Part shown: positions 15,342-22,275 of the stretch, one piece after another | How positions within the stretch are numbered: position 1 is the first letter of the stretch | Layout of the letters: each line of letters opens with the position of its first letter | From: Hyphomicrobium_A sp964620915 | GTDB taxonomy: Bacteria > Pseudomonadota > Alphaproteobacteria > Rhizobiales > Hyphomicrobiaceae | Direction of reading: 5' to 3' | NCBI GenBank assembly: GCA_964620915.1 | Contig: CAZUKP010000033.1 | Coordinates: forward strand, 1-34,513 | DNA: 34,513 bases | The notes under the pieces: generated by a model | Seen by the model: only the letters and a program-made list of their open reading frames with translations | Databases searched by the model: none | Told to the model about the DNA's origin: nothing | Made by a program: the position numbers and the translations under genes

Positions 15342-15881
15342 GTGAAAAAGTTTGTGATGGCATTTGCCGGCATAGCGCTGACGGTGGTGATGTTCAGTGC
15401 GCCTGCGGCTCAAGCGGGCGTCAATGTAGGTGGGGGGCTCAAGAGTGCCGCCTCGCATGCCACGACGGTCCACAAGGCGGGATGGCATGGCGGTCGCCGT
15501 CACCGGCCCCGCATGCGTTTCGCACTCATGAAGCGTCGTGCCTACCTTGCCAAAAAGCGCCGCCTGAGGGCCGCTGCCATCGCACGTGCGAAGGCAAAGG
15601 CCAGAGCGCAGGCCGTAGCAGCCGCAAAAGCGCGGGCCCGGGCAAGGGCAATCGCAGTGGCGAAGGCAAAAGCCGCTGCCCAGGCGAAGGCTGAGGCCGA
15701 GGCGCTTGCCAAAGCCGAAGAGGCGTCAAGCACCGGATCTGAGAAGCTGGTGGCAGACCTCGACGACGATGAGCTGTCCCTTGGGGGAGAGCCTCAGGAG
15801 ACGGCGTCGGCTGCCAATGGCAAAGATTGCAAGGAGTTCTTCCCTGCCGTTGCCATGACAGTGTCGGTCCCTTGCGAATAA
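15342..15881 (+). CDS. Secreted Ala/Lys/Arg-rich protein with Cys-x14-Cys-Glu C-terminus, paralogue 2
   Basis: A 179-residue protein, family unknown. The signal peptide (KKFVMAFAGIALTVVMF, cleavage after PAAQA) leads into a His/Arg patch and then about 70 residues made almost only of Ala, Lys, Arg and some Val, Gln and Glu (about residues 65-130). These should form one long charged helix or coiled coil. An acidic stretch with DLDDDE follows, then CKEFFPAVAMTVSVPCE-stop, the same tail as in the paralogues. The start is taken as GTG at 15342, because ATGGAGATCAAC-GTG-AAA-AAG-TTT aligns with the start regions of paralogues 1 and 3; the ATG at 15330 is the alternative. It has its own upstream element and terminator. 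The repeat-like body may be slippery in assembly or evolution. Confidence 0.83.
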   Translation: MKKFVMAFAGIALTVVMFSAPAAQAGVNVGGGLKSAASHATTVHKAGWHGGRRHRPRMRFALMKRRAYLAKKRRLRAAAIARAKAKARAQAVAAAKARARARAIAVAKAKAAAQAKAEAEALAKAEEASSTGSEKLVADLDDDELSLGGEPQETASAANGKDCKEFFPAVAMTVSVPCE

Positions 15882-15896
15882 GGGCTCCGCGCCGTT

Positions 15897-15932
15897 CCCC
15901 GGGCCGGTTCGTGCGGTCCGGGGCCCTTTTCC
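15897..15932 (+). terminator. Intrinsic terminator after secreted-protein paralogue 2
   Basis: CCCCGGGCC (15897-15905) pairs with GGTCCGGGG (15915-15923) with one G-U pair and a 9-nt loop, followed by CCCTTTTCC. It is 15 bases past the stop. Confidence 0.75.
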
Positions 15933-16023
15933 TGGCCCCTCCAGAGGCCAGATCCGGATCAGTGGGCTCCACCGGCGCCCGCTGAGCGAGGCTGTGCGGG
16001 CATTTTTCTTCGTTTTTCCAAGG

Positions 16024-16074
16024 TGTTCCCTACGGAACAGCGCGTATGCACCCCTCCAGGCATGATCAGTCTCA
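16024..16074 (+). promoter_or_regulatory. Conserved upstream element, copy 3
   Basis: TGTTCCC, 6 bases, ACAGCGCGTA, 13 bases, GCATGATCAGTCTCA, nearly identical to copy 1 in the conserved blocks and in spacing while the spacers differ. Here the first part is also a perfect hairpin, TGTTCC-CTAC-GGAACA. T-tracts lie upstream (16003-16017). The start codon is 87 bases from the GCATG block, against 44-46 in the other copies. Confidence 0.6.
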
Positions 16075-16146
16075 GAGATGAGCACCAAGGACGTGCGGGC
16101 TCATCGAGAGACACGAAAACCTGATGATCAATCGATGGAGAACGTC

Positions 16147-16818
16147 ATGAACAAGTTCGCACTGGCCGCTGTTGCCATCATTTTCGCTACGATGTCGATC
16201 TTCAACTCGTCTGCCCAAGCCGGCATGAAGGGTAAGGCTGGTCTTGCTATCTTAGGTGCTGCCGTCGTTCTCGGCGCCGCAGCCGCCGCCAGCAAAAAGC
16301 ATGCAAAGCAGCGCCGCGCCAAGCGCAAGGCCGTCGCCAAGCGTCGCTACAAGTCCAAGAAGAAGGTCTACGCGAAGAAGAAGTCTTACAATTCCAAGGT
16401 TGCCAAGAAGTCGGAGCCGAAGGAGACCTACGTCGCGAAGGCTGAGCCTGTTCCTGTACCCGTGCAGAAAGATGACCTCGTTGAGCAGTCCTCCATCTCT
16501 GGTTCTGTCGCTGAAGTTTCTGATGTTGCCGAGGTGGAGCAGTCTTCCGTGTCGGGTACTGAAGTGGACGCGACGGAAGTTGCCGAGGTCNNNNNNNNNN
16601 NNNNNNNNNNNNNNNNNNNNNNNNNNNNNNNNNNNNNNNNNNNNNNNNNNNNNNNNNNNNNNNNNNNNNNNNNNNNNNNNNNNNNNNNNNCCAAGCCAGA
16701 GGTTGCCCAGAACGTTGTTGGAGCCACTCGTAGTAATGAACCCGAAACCTCAAGGGAGGTTGGCTGCAAGAAGTTCTTCCCGTCGGTCGCGATGACGCTG
16801 ACGGTTCCTTGCGAGTAA
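16147..16818 (+). CDS. Secreted basic protein with Cys-x14-Cys-Glu C-terminus, paralogue 3 (interrupted by assembly gap)
   Basis: The third paralogue starts at ATG 16147, with GGAG 6 bases upstream inside ATGGAGAACGTC; ATG 16135 is the alternative. A signal peptide (MNKFALAAVAIIFATMSIF, cleavage after SSAQA) is followed by a Gly/Ala segment, a strongly Lys/Arg-rich body (about residues 50-95), and an acidic linker with two 18-residue repeats that begin VEQSS. The linker runs into 100 N. After the gap the frame resumes and ends in GCKKFFPSVAMTLTVPCE-stop. The frame agrees across the 100 N, but the true gap length is unknown, so the real protein length is open. It lies directly upstream of the ABC exporter genes; a hairpin without U-tract lies between. 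Confidence 0.82.
   Translation: MNKFALAAVAIIFATMSIFNSSAQAGMKGKAGLAILGAAVVLGAAAAASKKHAKQRRAKRKAVAKRRYKSKKKVYAKKKSYNSKVAKKSEPKETYVAKAEPVPVPVQKDDLVEQSSISGSVAEVSDVAEVEQSSVSGTEVDATEVAEVXXXXXXXXXXXXXXXXXXXXXXXXXXXXXXXXXXKPEVAQNVVGATRSNEPETSREVGCKKFFPSVAMTLTVPCE
16480..16590 (+). repeat. 54-nt in-frame tandem repeat running into the gap
   Basis: Unit 1 (16480-16533) and unit 2 (16534-16587) each encode 18 residues starting VEQSS(I/V)SG and ending in (V/E)VAE or DVAE. A third unit seems to begin at 16588 just before the N run. The first paralogue has a single related copy. More units probably fill the gap. Confidence 0.7.
16591..16690. other. Assembly gap of 100 N
   Basis: Exactly 100 N, the usual placeholder for a scaffold gap of unknown size. 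It begins at a tandem repeat inside a coding region. Confidence 0.98.
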
Positions 16819-16834
16819 CCTCGCGTAACGCTTC

Positions 16835-16863
16835 CCTGCGAGCCGGGTTGGCCGGCTGGCAGG
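16835..16863 (+). other. Hairpin between paralogue 3 and the exporter operon
   Basis: CCTGC-G-AGCCGG (16835-16846) pairs with CCGGCT-G-GCAGG (16852-16863) around a 5-nt loop with one internal G/G mismatch. No U-tract follows, so full termination is doubtful. Partial read-through into the exporter genes or mRNA end protection is possible. Confidence 0.5.
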
Positions 16864-16911
16864 ATCATGTGAAACTCTCTTGCAATTGGTCCTGACAAAC
16901 CACCGGGGCTG

Positions 16912-18168
16912 ATGTCTGAGGACACCGCAAGAGACACCGACCAACACAAAGGTCAGGGGACTTTAGGAATGCAGGCGAAAACCAACCCAACCTTGCCACA
17001 GCCGGGACCGGCCGGTGGCGGCAAGCCCAAGACCGTCAAGATGGCGGGCAAGCTTGCCTACCGGAATCTGTTTCACGACCGTCTGAGCCTCATTGTGACG
17101 CTCACAGGCATCGTGTTCTCAGTTGTTCTGGTCGCGATTCAGTGTGGCCTTTACATCGGGTCAGAACGCATGATTGCGGCCATGCTCGATCAATCCGAAG
17201 GCGACCTATGGGTCGTCCCGCTCGGGACAAAGAGCTTCGATGATCCGTCGCTCTTGATGGGTCATGAAAAGTACGCGGCGCTTTCCACGCCGGGTGTTGA
17301 AGGAGCTGAGGAGCTGGTTGTCGGCTTTGCGGCTTGGCGCAAGCCAAAAGGTGGCACAACGGCGGTGCTCCTCGTCGGGTCCGACCATATCAATGGCACC
17401 CTCAAGCCGTGGAACATTGTCGACGGGAGCCTTGACGACCTGAAGGCACCCTTCGCCGTCGCTGTCGATGACACTTACTTCGCTGACCTCGGTATTGATA
17501 AAATCGGTGAAACAGCCGAGATCAACAATGCCAAGGTGAGGATCACTGCGGTGACCCACGGCATTCGCTCGTTCACGACACTGCCCTATGTCTTCACGTC
17601 ACTACAGCGCGCGAGGATCTTGCTCGATGCGTCCTCGAATCAGGCGTCCTATGCCTTGCTGCGGTTGGACCCCGATGCGGACGCCGGAGTCGTGCGCGCC
17701 GCGTTGAGCGAACGTCTGCAAGATCGCGAGGTCATGACGCAAAGCGAGTTCCGCAACCGCAGTGTCGACTACTGGCTCTTCCAGACGGGCGCAGGGTCCG
17801 CGCTCATTGCGGGTGCAGCGTTGGGTATGATCGTCGGCGTCGTCATTGTCGCTCAAACACTCTACTCGAGCACCAAGGATCATTTGAATGAGTTTGCCAC
17901 CTTGCGCGCACTTGGCGCCTCGGCCGGCTACATCCACAAAGTGATTTTGATCCAGGCCATAATGAGTGCCTTTCTCGGCTATGGCGTGGGCATGGTCCTA
18001 AGCTTGCTCGTCATTTGGCTTTCAAAGGACACCAATCTTTTGATCGTCATGACGCCGGGGCTCGCATTGTTGCTATTCGCATTGACCATTGGAATGTGCG
18101 TCGTTGCGGCGATCTCCGCCATCTTCAAGGTGACGCGTATCGATCCAGCAGGAGTCTTCAGCAGATGA
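16912..18168 (+). CDS. ABC exporter permease, DevC/FtsX-like
   Basis: The 418-residue inner-membrane subunit has a cytoplasmic N-terminal tail and a first helix near residues 60-80 after the DevC-type KLAYRNLFHDRLSL. A large periplasmic domain (about 85-295) and three closing helices (about 297-320, 345-370, 380-405) follow. This MacB/FtsX-like topology matches DevC, the permease of the DevBCA glycolipid exporter of cyanobacteria and its relatives in proteobacteria. The start could instead be ATG 16970; 16912 is used because GGGG precedes it. The stop overlaps the ATPase start as ATGA, and the adaptor follows, so the three form one operon. No outer-membrane TolC gene is in the window. The cargo is not known. 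Confidence 0.87.
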   Translation: MSEDTARDTDQHKGQGTLGMQAKTNPTLPQPGPAGGGKPKTVKMAGKLAYRNLFHDRLSLIVTLTGIVFSVVLVAIQCGLYIGSERMIAAMLDQSEGDLWVVPLGTKSFDDPSLLMGHEKYAALSTPGVEGAEELVVGFAAWRKPKGGTTAVLLVGSDHINGTLKPWNIVDGSLDDLKAPFAVAVDDTYFADLGIDKIGETAEINNAKVRITAVTHGIRSFTTLPYVFTSLQRARILLDASSNQASYALLRLDPDADAGVVRAALSERLQDREVMTQSEFRNRSVDYWLFQTGAGSALIAGAALGMIVGVVIVAQTLYSSTKDHLNEFATLRALGASAGYIHKVILIQAIMSAFLGYGVGMVLSLLVIWLSKDTNLLIVMTPGLALLLFALTIGMCVVAAISAIFKVTRIDPAGVFSR

Positions 18169-18917
18169 CCGTTACACAAGAAGCGAAGACGAAGCCCAAC
18201 GTGCTGTTGGAGGCGAAGGGCATCGTCAAGGTGTTTGGCTCTGGGGAAGGAGTGGTTAAGCCGCTGAAGGGCGTCGACCTTGATCTTCGCGCAGGCGAGC
18301 TGACCTTGCTCATGGGGCCGTCAGGAAGCGGCAAGACGACGCTGCTTTCGATCCTGGGCTGTATCCTTTCGCCAACCGAGGGCTACTTGAACCTCGCCGG
18401 TAACTCGACGGAGGGTCTCGATGCTGAAGGCCTTGCCGATCTCCGGAGGCAGCATGTGGGCTTCGTGTTCCAGGGCTACAACCTCTTTCCGACGATGACT
18501 GCAACCGAGAACGTCATGCTTGCTCTTGATGTCCGCGCAAAGCCTGTTGTCAATCCACCCGGACACGCAGTCGAGGCCCTCGAGTCGGTCGGTCTTGGCC
18601 ATCGCGCAAAGGCGTTCCCGGCCAAGCTGAGTGGTGGCGAAAAGCAACGCGTCGCGATTGCGCGCGCGCTGATTGGCTCACCCGCCGTCATCCTTGCCGA
18701 TGAGCCGACCGCCGCGCTCGATGGCGAGAACGGCCAGGCAGTCATGGCGCTGCTTTCGCAGGTCGCACAGGATCCCAATCGCGCGGTTTTGGCCGTGACG
18801 CATGATCATCGCACGCTCAAGTATGCAGATCGCATCATCAGGATTGAAGACGGCTACATCGTCGGTGAAGAACGCCCAGACAAGAATGCACACGATGCAT
18901 CTACGTCAGGACACTAA
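18165..18917 (+). CDS. ABC exporter ATP-binding protein, DevA/LolD/MacB-like
   Basis: The 250-residue ATPase has Walker A GPSGSGKTT (near residue 47), the Q-loop FVFQGYNLFPTMTATENV, the signature LSGGEKQRVAIARAL, Walker B VILADEPTAALD and the switch His in AVTHDHR. The first part is of the LolD/MacB type, which powers extrusion by a mechanotransmission permease. The start ATG at 18165 overlaps the permease stop and has AGGAG upstream; longer in-frame readings from 18015 lie inside the permease gene and are rejected. The adaptor gene starts 63 bases after the stop. Confidence 0.93.
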   Translation: MTVTQEAKTKPNVLLEAKGIVKVFGSGEGVVKPLKGVDLDLRAGELTLLMGPSGSGKTTLLSILGCILSPTEGYLNLAGNSTEGLDAEGLADLRRQHVGFVFQGYNLFPTMTATENVMLALDVRAKPVVNPPGHAVEALESVGLGHRAKAFPAKLSGGEKQRVAIARALIGSPAVILADEPTAALDGENGQAVMALLSQVAQDPNRAVLAVTHDHRTLKYADRIIRIEDGYIVGEERPDKNAHDASTSGH

Positions 18918-18980
18918 TCGAACGGGCAACCAATCATCAGCTGAAAAGGGCCTTCGGTGCCCGCTAAAGGACAAGACGCC

Positions 18981-20006
18981 ATGCTCAAGACAATCGCAAT
19001 AATTCTCGCACTCGTAATCGCTGCTGTCGGCGGCTATCTGTTGAGCGACGGCCTTTATGGAACGCCAACGACAACGACGGAAGCCAAGACCACCGTCGAG
19101 TGGGTGGCCGCGGCTCCGGGCCGGGTGGAACCTGGTTCAGGTGAGATCCACATCGGCACGGCTGTTCTCGGTCGCGTCTCGGCTGTGCTCGTTAAGGTCA
19201 ACGACAAAGTCGAGGCCGGCCAGCTTCTGATCAAACTGGACGATGAGGAAGCACGTGCACGGCTTGCCTCTGCTGAAGCCGAAGCCGGATTGGCCGAACG
19301 CGAGCGTGACAACCAACCCTCAACATCGGGCCGCAAGGACGTGACGAAAGGCGAAGACAACGTCTATTCGGCCGAGCGCGAGGTCATGGGTGCTCAGTTC
19401 GAGCTTGATGCCGCGATCGCCGGCAATAAGGACGGTGACGTTTCCGATCGGCAGCTGGCCGATGCGCGCAAGCGCATGCAAAGAGCCGATGATCGCGTGC
19501 AGCGCGAGCGGTTGCGTTATGCGCAGGCTCAGGCCGAGAAAGATGTTCCTGCTCCAAACCGTGCCGAGTCGGCTTTGACGGCCGCGCGCGCCAACGTGGC
19601 CCTGGCGGCGACCCAGCTCGACAAGACCCGTATTCGCGCCCCCGTGGCCGGAACGGTCCTACAGGTCAACGCCAAGCAGGGTGAGATCGTATCGCCGTCT
19701 CCTGAGCTTCCTCTCGTTGTGATCGGCGATATGTCGGTCGTGCGCGTCAAGGCTGAGGTCGACGATGGTGACGTGGCCAAGATCAAGCTCGGCCAGAAGG
19801 CATTCGTCCGCTCGATCAACTATCCGGACAAGGACTTCAATGGCACGGTCGCAGCGCTTGCGCCGACGATGGCCCGCCCCAAAATTGGGCCGCGTGGTCC
19901 CCGCCGGCCCACTGACATCGAGGTGCTCGAGATGACGATCGAGCTCGATGGCGATGTCCCGCTGGTGCCGGGTATGCGCGTGGATGCCTTCGTCCGGCCC
20001 GATTAG
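18981..20006 (+). CDS. HlyD-family periplasmic adaptor of the DevBCA-like exporter
   Basis: This 341-residue membrane-fusion protein links the inner-membrane transporter to an outer-membrane channel. It has one N-terminal membrane anchor (residues 3-22), a lipoyl-like half (GEIHIGTAVLGRVSAVLVKVNDKVEAG), and a long coiled-coil hairpin (about residues 85-215). The second lipoyl half, TRIRAPVAGTVLQVNAKQGEIV, and a beta-barrel domain follow. The pattern fits DevB more than HlyD of type I secretion. ATG 18981 is chosen over GTG 18957 because AAAGGA lies 9 bases upstream. A perfect 14-bp terminator follows, closing the operon. Confidence 0.9.
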   Translation: MLKTIAIILALVIAAVGGYLLSDGLYGTPTTTTEAKTTVEWVAAAPGRVEPGSGEIHIGTAVLGRVSAVLVKVNDKVEAGQLLIKLDDEEARARLASAEAEAGLAERERDNQPSTSGRKDVTKGEDNVYSAEREVMGAQFELDAAIAGNKDGDVSDRQLADARKRMQRADDRVQRERLRYAQAQAEKDVPAPNRAESALTAARANVALAATQLDKTRIRAPVAGTVLQVNAKQGEIVSPSPELPLVVIGDMSVVRVKAEVDDGDVAKIKLGQKAFVRSINYPDKDFNGTVAALAPTMARPKIGPRGPRRPTDIEVLEMTIELDGDVPLVPGMRVDAFVRPD

Positions 20007-20029
20007 TGAGCCGCAAAGCGAAGTCAACC

Positions 20030-20080
20030 GGCCCTTTCCATCCGCGTCGTTGCGCCTGGATGGAAAGGGCCTTCTCTTTG
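20030..20080 (+). terminator. Strong intrinsic terminator closing the exporter operon
   Basis: GGCCCTTTCCATCC (20030-20043) and GGATGGAAAGGGCC (20058-20071) form a perfect 14-bp stem with a 14-nt loop, followed by TTCTCTTTG. It lies between the convergent adaptor and hisG genes, and may end hisG transcripts too, although no U-tract exists on that strand. Confidence 0.88.
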
Positions 20081-20085
20081 CCTGT

Positions 20086-20799
20086 CTAAGCGGCGTCAGT
20101 AGGGATGCCGAGCTTGCCCAGCAGAGACTTGAGCGCACGGTTAACCGGCGCAGGCCAGTCAGCCACCTTGGAGGCTACAAGGTTGGCTTGCGAGCGAAGA
20201 ATTACGCCATCGCTCAGCACCTTAAGACCATTGCCTCTTAGTGTTGCGCCAGTCGTGGTGATGTCGACGATCAGCTCTGCCGTTCCAGCCGCAGGTGTAC
20301 CTTCCGTGGCGCCAAGGCTTTCGACGATGCGATAGTCGGCGAGCCCTCTCGCTGAGAAAAACCGGCGGGTGAGGTTCACGTACTTCGTCGCCACGCGTAT
20401 CGATCGTGCGTGCTGTTGGCGGAACTGAGCGGCTACGGTTGCGAGATCGGCAATCGTATCGACATCAAGCCAGCACTCTGGCACGGCAACGACAACATCG
20501 GCATTGCCAAAGTCGAGCTTCTTAAGAAACGTCACGCGCTCGTCGGCGTCGGCGATGTTTTCGCGCACGAGATCCTCGCCCGTGACGCCAATATGAGCTG
20601 TTCCGGCCTTTAACTGAGAGACAATCTCGCCAGCTGACACGTAGGCGACGTCAACCTCGGCGAGATCTTCTATTTCCCCGCGGTAGCCGCGTTGATCCCC
20701 GGTCTTGCGCAGATTGAGCCCGGCATAGGCTAGAAAGGCCGCGGTCTGCTCCATCAGGCGCCCTTTGGAGGGGACGGCGAAAATCAGTCGCGTGCTCAT
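20086..20799 (-). CDS. hisG: ATP phosphoribosyltransferase, short form (HisG)
   Basis: The 237-residue catalytic subunit performs the first step of histidine synthesis, joining ATP and PRPP to phosphoribosyl-ATP. The N-terminal FAVPSKGRLMEQT, the GEIVSQLKAGTAHIGVTGEDLV region and the PRPP-binding loop ELIVDITTTGATLRGNGLKVL are visible. It lacks the C-terminal regulatory domain of the long form, so it needs HisZ, which is encoded immediately upstream with an ATGA overlap. The enzyme should be a HisG-HisZ hetero-octamer controlled by histidine through HisZ. The other his genes lie elsewhere. Confidence 0.95.
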   Translation of the reverse strand: MSTRLIFAVPSKGRLMEQTAAFLAYAGLNLRKTGDQRGYRGEIEDLAEVDVAYVSAGEIVSQLKAGTAHIGVTGEDLVRENIADADERVTFLKKLDFGNADVVVAVPECWLDVDTIADLATVAAQFRQQHARSIRVATKYVNLTRRFFSARGLADYRIVESLGATEGTPAAGTAELIVDITTTGATLRGNGLKVLSDGVILRSQANLVASKVADWPAPVNRALKSLLGKLGIPTDAA

Positions 20800-21974
20800 G
20801 CCCGGCCTCCCCGTACGATGCTGAGCAGGCGCTCGGTGTGAATGGCTGCGCCAACAGCGGGGACTTCTCGTGGTGCACCGACGGCTTTGAGCAAGCTGTC
20901 ATAGCGCCCGCCGCCCGCAATGGGGCTTTCAGGGCCTAGGGCCGGCACGATGACTTCGAATACGAAGCCGGTGTAGTACGCCAGATTGCGGCCGAACTCG
21001 GCGCAGAACTCCGCGTCCGATAAGTCGACACCACACTCCTCCAACAGCGAGATGCGCTCATCGAAGACATCGAGCGCGGTCCCCACGCGCGGCCCGGCAT
21101 CGGCAAACAGGGCTCGTAGTGCCGTAGAGGCCTCGCGAATGGGGGCGTTGACTGCTGTATATCGTTCGATTGTATCCATTGCCGTCTTGGCAAGAGGAGC
21201 GGCTCTGGCATCGGCGGCAATGGCAAGAAGACCGTCGGTGATCTCGCTAAGGGTTCGCGCGCCAATCAGTTCAGCGCCTTGCTGCTCAAGGTGTTCTGCG
21301 ACACGGCTTTGAGCCAATGCGCGATCGGTAGGGTCGAGCGATTGCAGGAGCGCTTGGGGAACAGCGGGGGCTGCCCTTGCGGGGTTCGTAGCCAGGCGTT
21401 TCAGTTCGGCATGAAAGGTGTCCGGACGCCAAAACGTCTGGCGTAGGTGACCGCGCCAGCGCTCGGGCATGTCAGCGGCGGCCAGGACGGCATCGAATAG
21501 TCCCAGATCGCCAATCCGCAATTTCCATGAGCGCAGGCCAGCCTGCTGAAGTGCGCTCAACACGAGTGCCAGTATTTCGGCTTCGGCCTCCGCGCGCGCC
21601 TGCTCGCCAAAGAATTCAATTCCAGCCTGCCGGAATTCACGGGGGTGCGCGGCATCTGCGCTCAGCGGCTGGAACCGGAAGGCGACGCCGTTGTAGCAGT
21701 AGCGCGCGCTTTTTTCGGCCGACGGGTCGCGCTGAAGATAGAGCCGGCAGGCCGGAACGGTCAGGTCTGGGCGCAGGCATTGCTCCTCGCCGTTGAGGTC
21801 GGTAAACACGTACGTGCGCGCTCTCAGGCTCTCGCCCAGAACATTTAGGAAGACCCCGGCAGGTTGAATAATCGCAGGCGCCACGGCCTCATGGCCGGCG
21901 TTCATGAAGACAGCCAACAGCGTGCGCGCCTGGATCTCGAGGGCCTCGATATTTTGTGGCGTCTGTTCGCCCAT
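20796..21974 (-). CDS. hisZ: ATP phosphoribosyltransferase regulatory subunit (HisZ)
   Basis: This is a 392-residue paralogue of histidyl-tRNA synthetase without the anticodon-binding domain. Class II synthetase-like motifs are seen in the stretches YVFTDLNGEEQCLRPDLTVP and RYCYNGVAFRFQP. The glycine-rich IAGGGRYDSLL near the end is the HisRS-type histidine site. It has no aminoacylation role but forms the regulatory half of short-form ATP phosphoribosyltransferase with HisG, which is encoded next with a 4-base overlap. The ATG at 21974 is chosen because the family starts near it; a longer reading from 22124 adds an unconserved tail. Confidence 0.92.
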   Translation of the reverse strand: MGEQTPQNIEALEIQARTLLAVFMNAGHEAVAPAIIQPAGVFLNVLGESLRARTYVFTDLNGEEQCLRPDLTVPACRLYLQRDPSAEKSARYCYNGVAFRFQPLSADAAHPREFRQAGIEFFGEQARAEAEAEILALVLSALQQAGLRSWKLRIGDLGLFDAVLAAADMPERWRGHLRQTFWRPDTFHAELKRLATNPARAAPAVPQALLQSLDPTDRALAQSRVAEHLEQQGAELIGARTLSEITDGLLAIAADARAAPLAKTAMDTIERYTAVNAPIREASTALRALFADAGPRVGTALDVFDERISLLEECGVDLSDAEFCAEFGRNLAYYTGFVFEVIVPALGPESPIAGGGRYDSLLKAVGAPREVPAVGAAIHTERLLSIVRGGRA

Positions 21975-22275
21975 GATCGTTGCCTGGTCGTTCTCTGTTT
22001 GCTGCCAAGTGCGATGCGGCGGCTGATCCAGCGCGCTCTGCGCCACATCAAGGCTCGCCTTTTGAAGCAGCGAAGGCCCCGGAGCAAGTCCACAGGCCCC
22101 AGAAATTGGGGCGGAAGGTGCCACCGCTGCTCGCGCTCAACCGTTCGACGATCCGCGCCGCACAATTGACCGAGACTTGGGCGATGCCTTAGTGACGTTA
22201 AAAAAGTATGATTGGGCGTATGGTCCGCCCCGGATCAAGCATCGTGGCATCTCGAGTTTTTCAACGGAGCCCATT
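21975..22275. other. About 300-bp intergenic region, divergent hisZ and YiiX-like gene
   Basis: It must hold two divergent promoters. I saw no palindrome, terminator, RNA gene or credible small ORF. The upstream extensions of both genes into this region have no ribosome sites. Confidence 0.5.

Noticed and set aside
15570..15720. Repetitive DNA in paralogue 2 as a CRISPR or satellite array
   Set aside because: The repetition is codon-level Ala/Lys/Arg bias within an open frame; there are no regular repeat and spacer units.
16034..16060. GGAAC in copy 3 of the upstream element as an EcfG general-stress promoter
   Set aside because: No cGTT-type -10 at 16-17 bases, and GGAAC is absent in copies 1 and 2.
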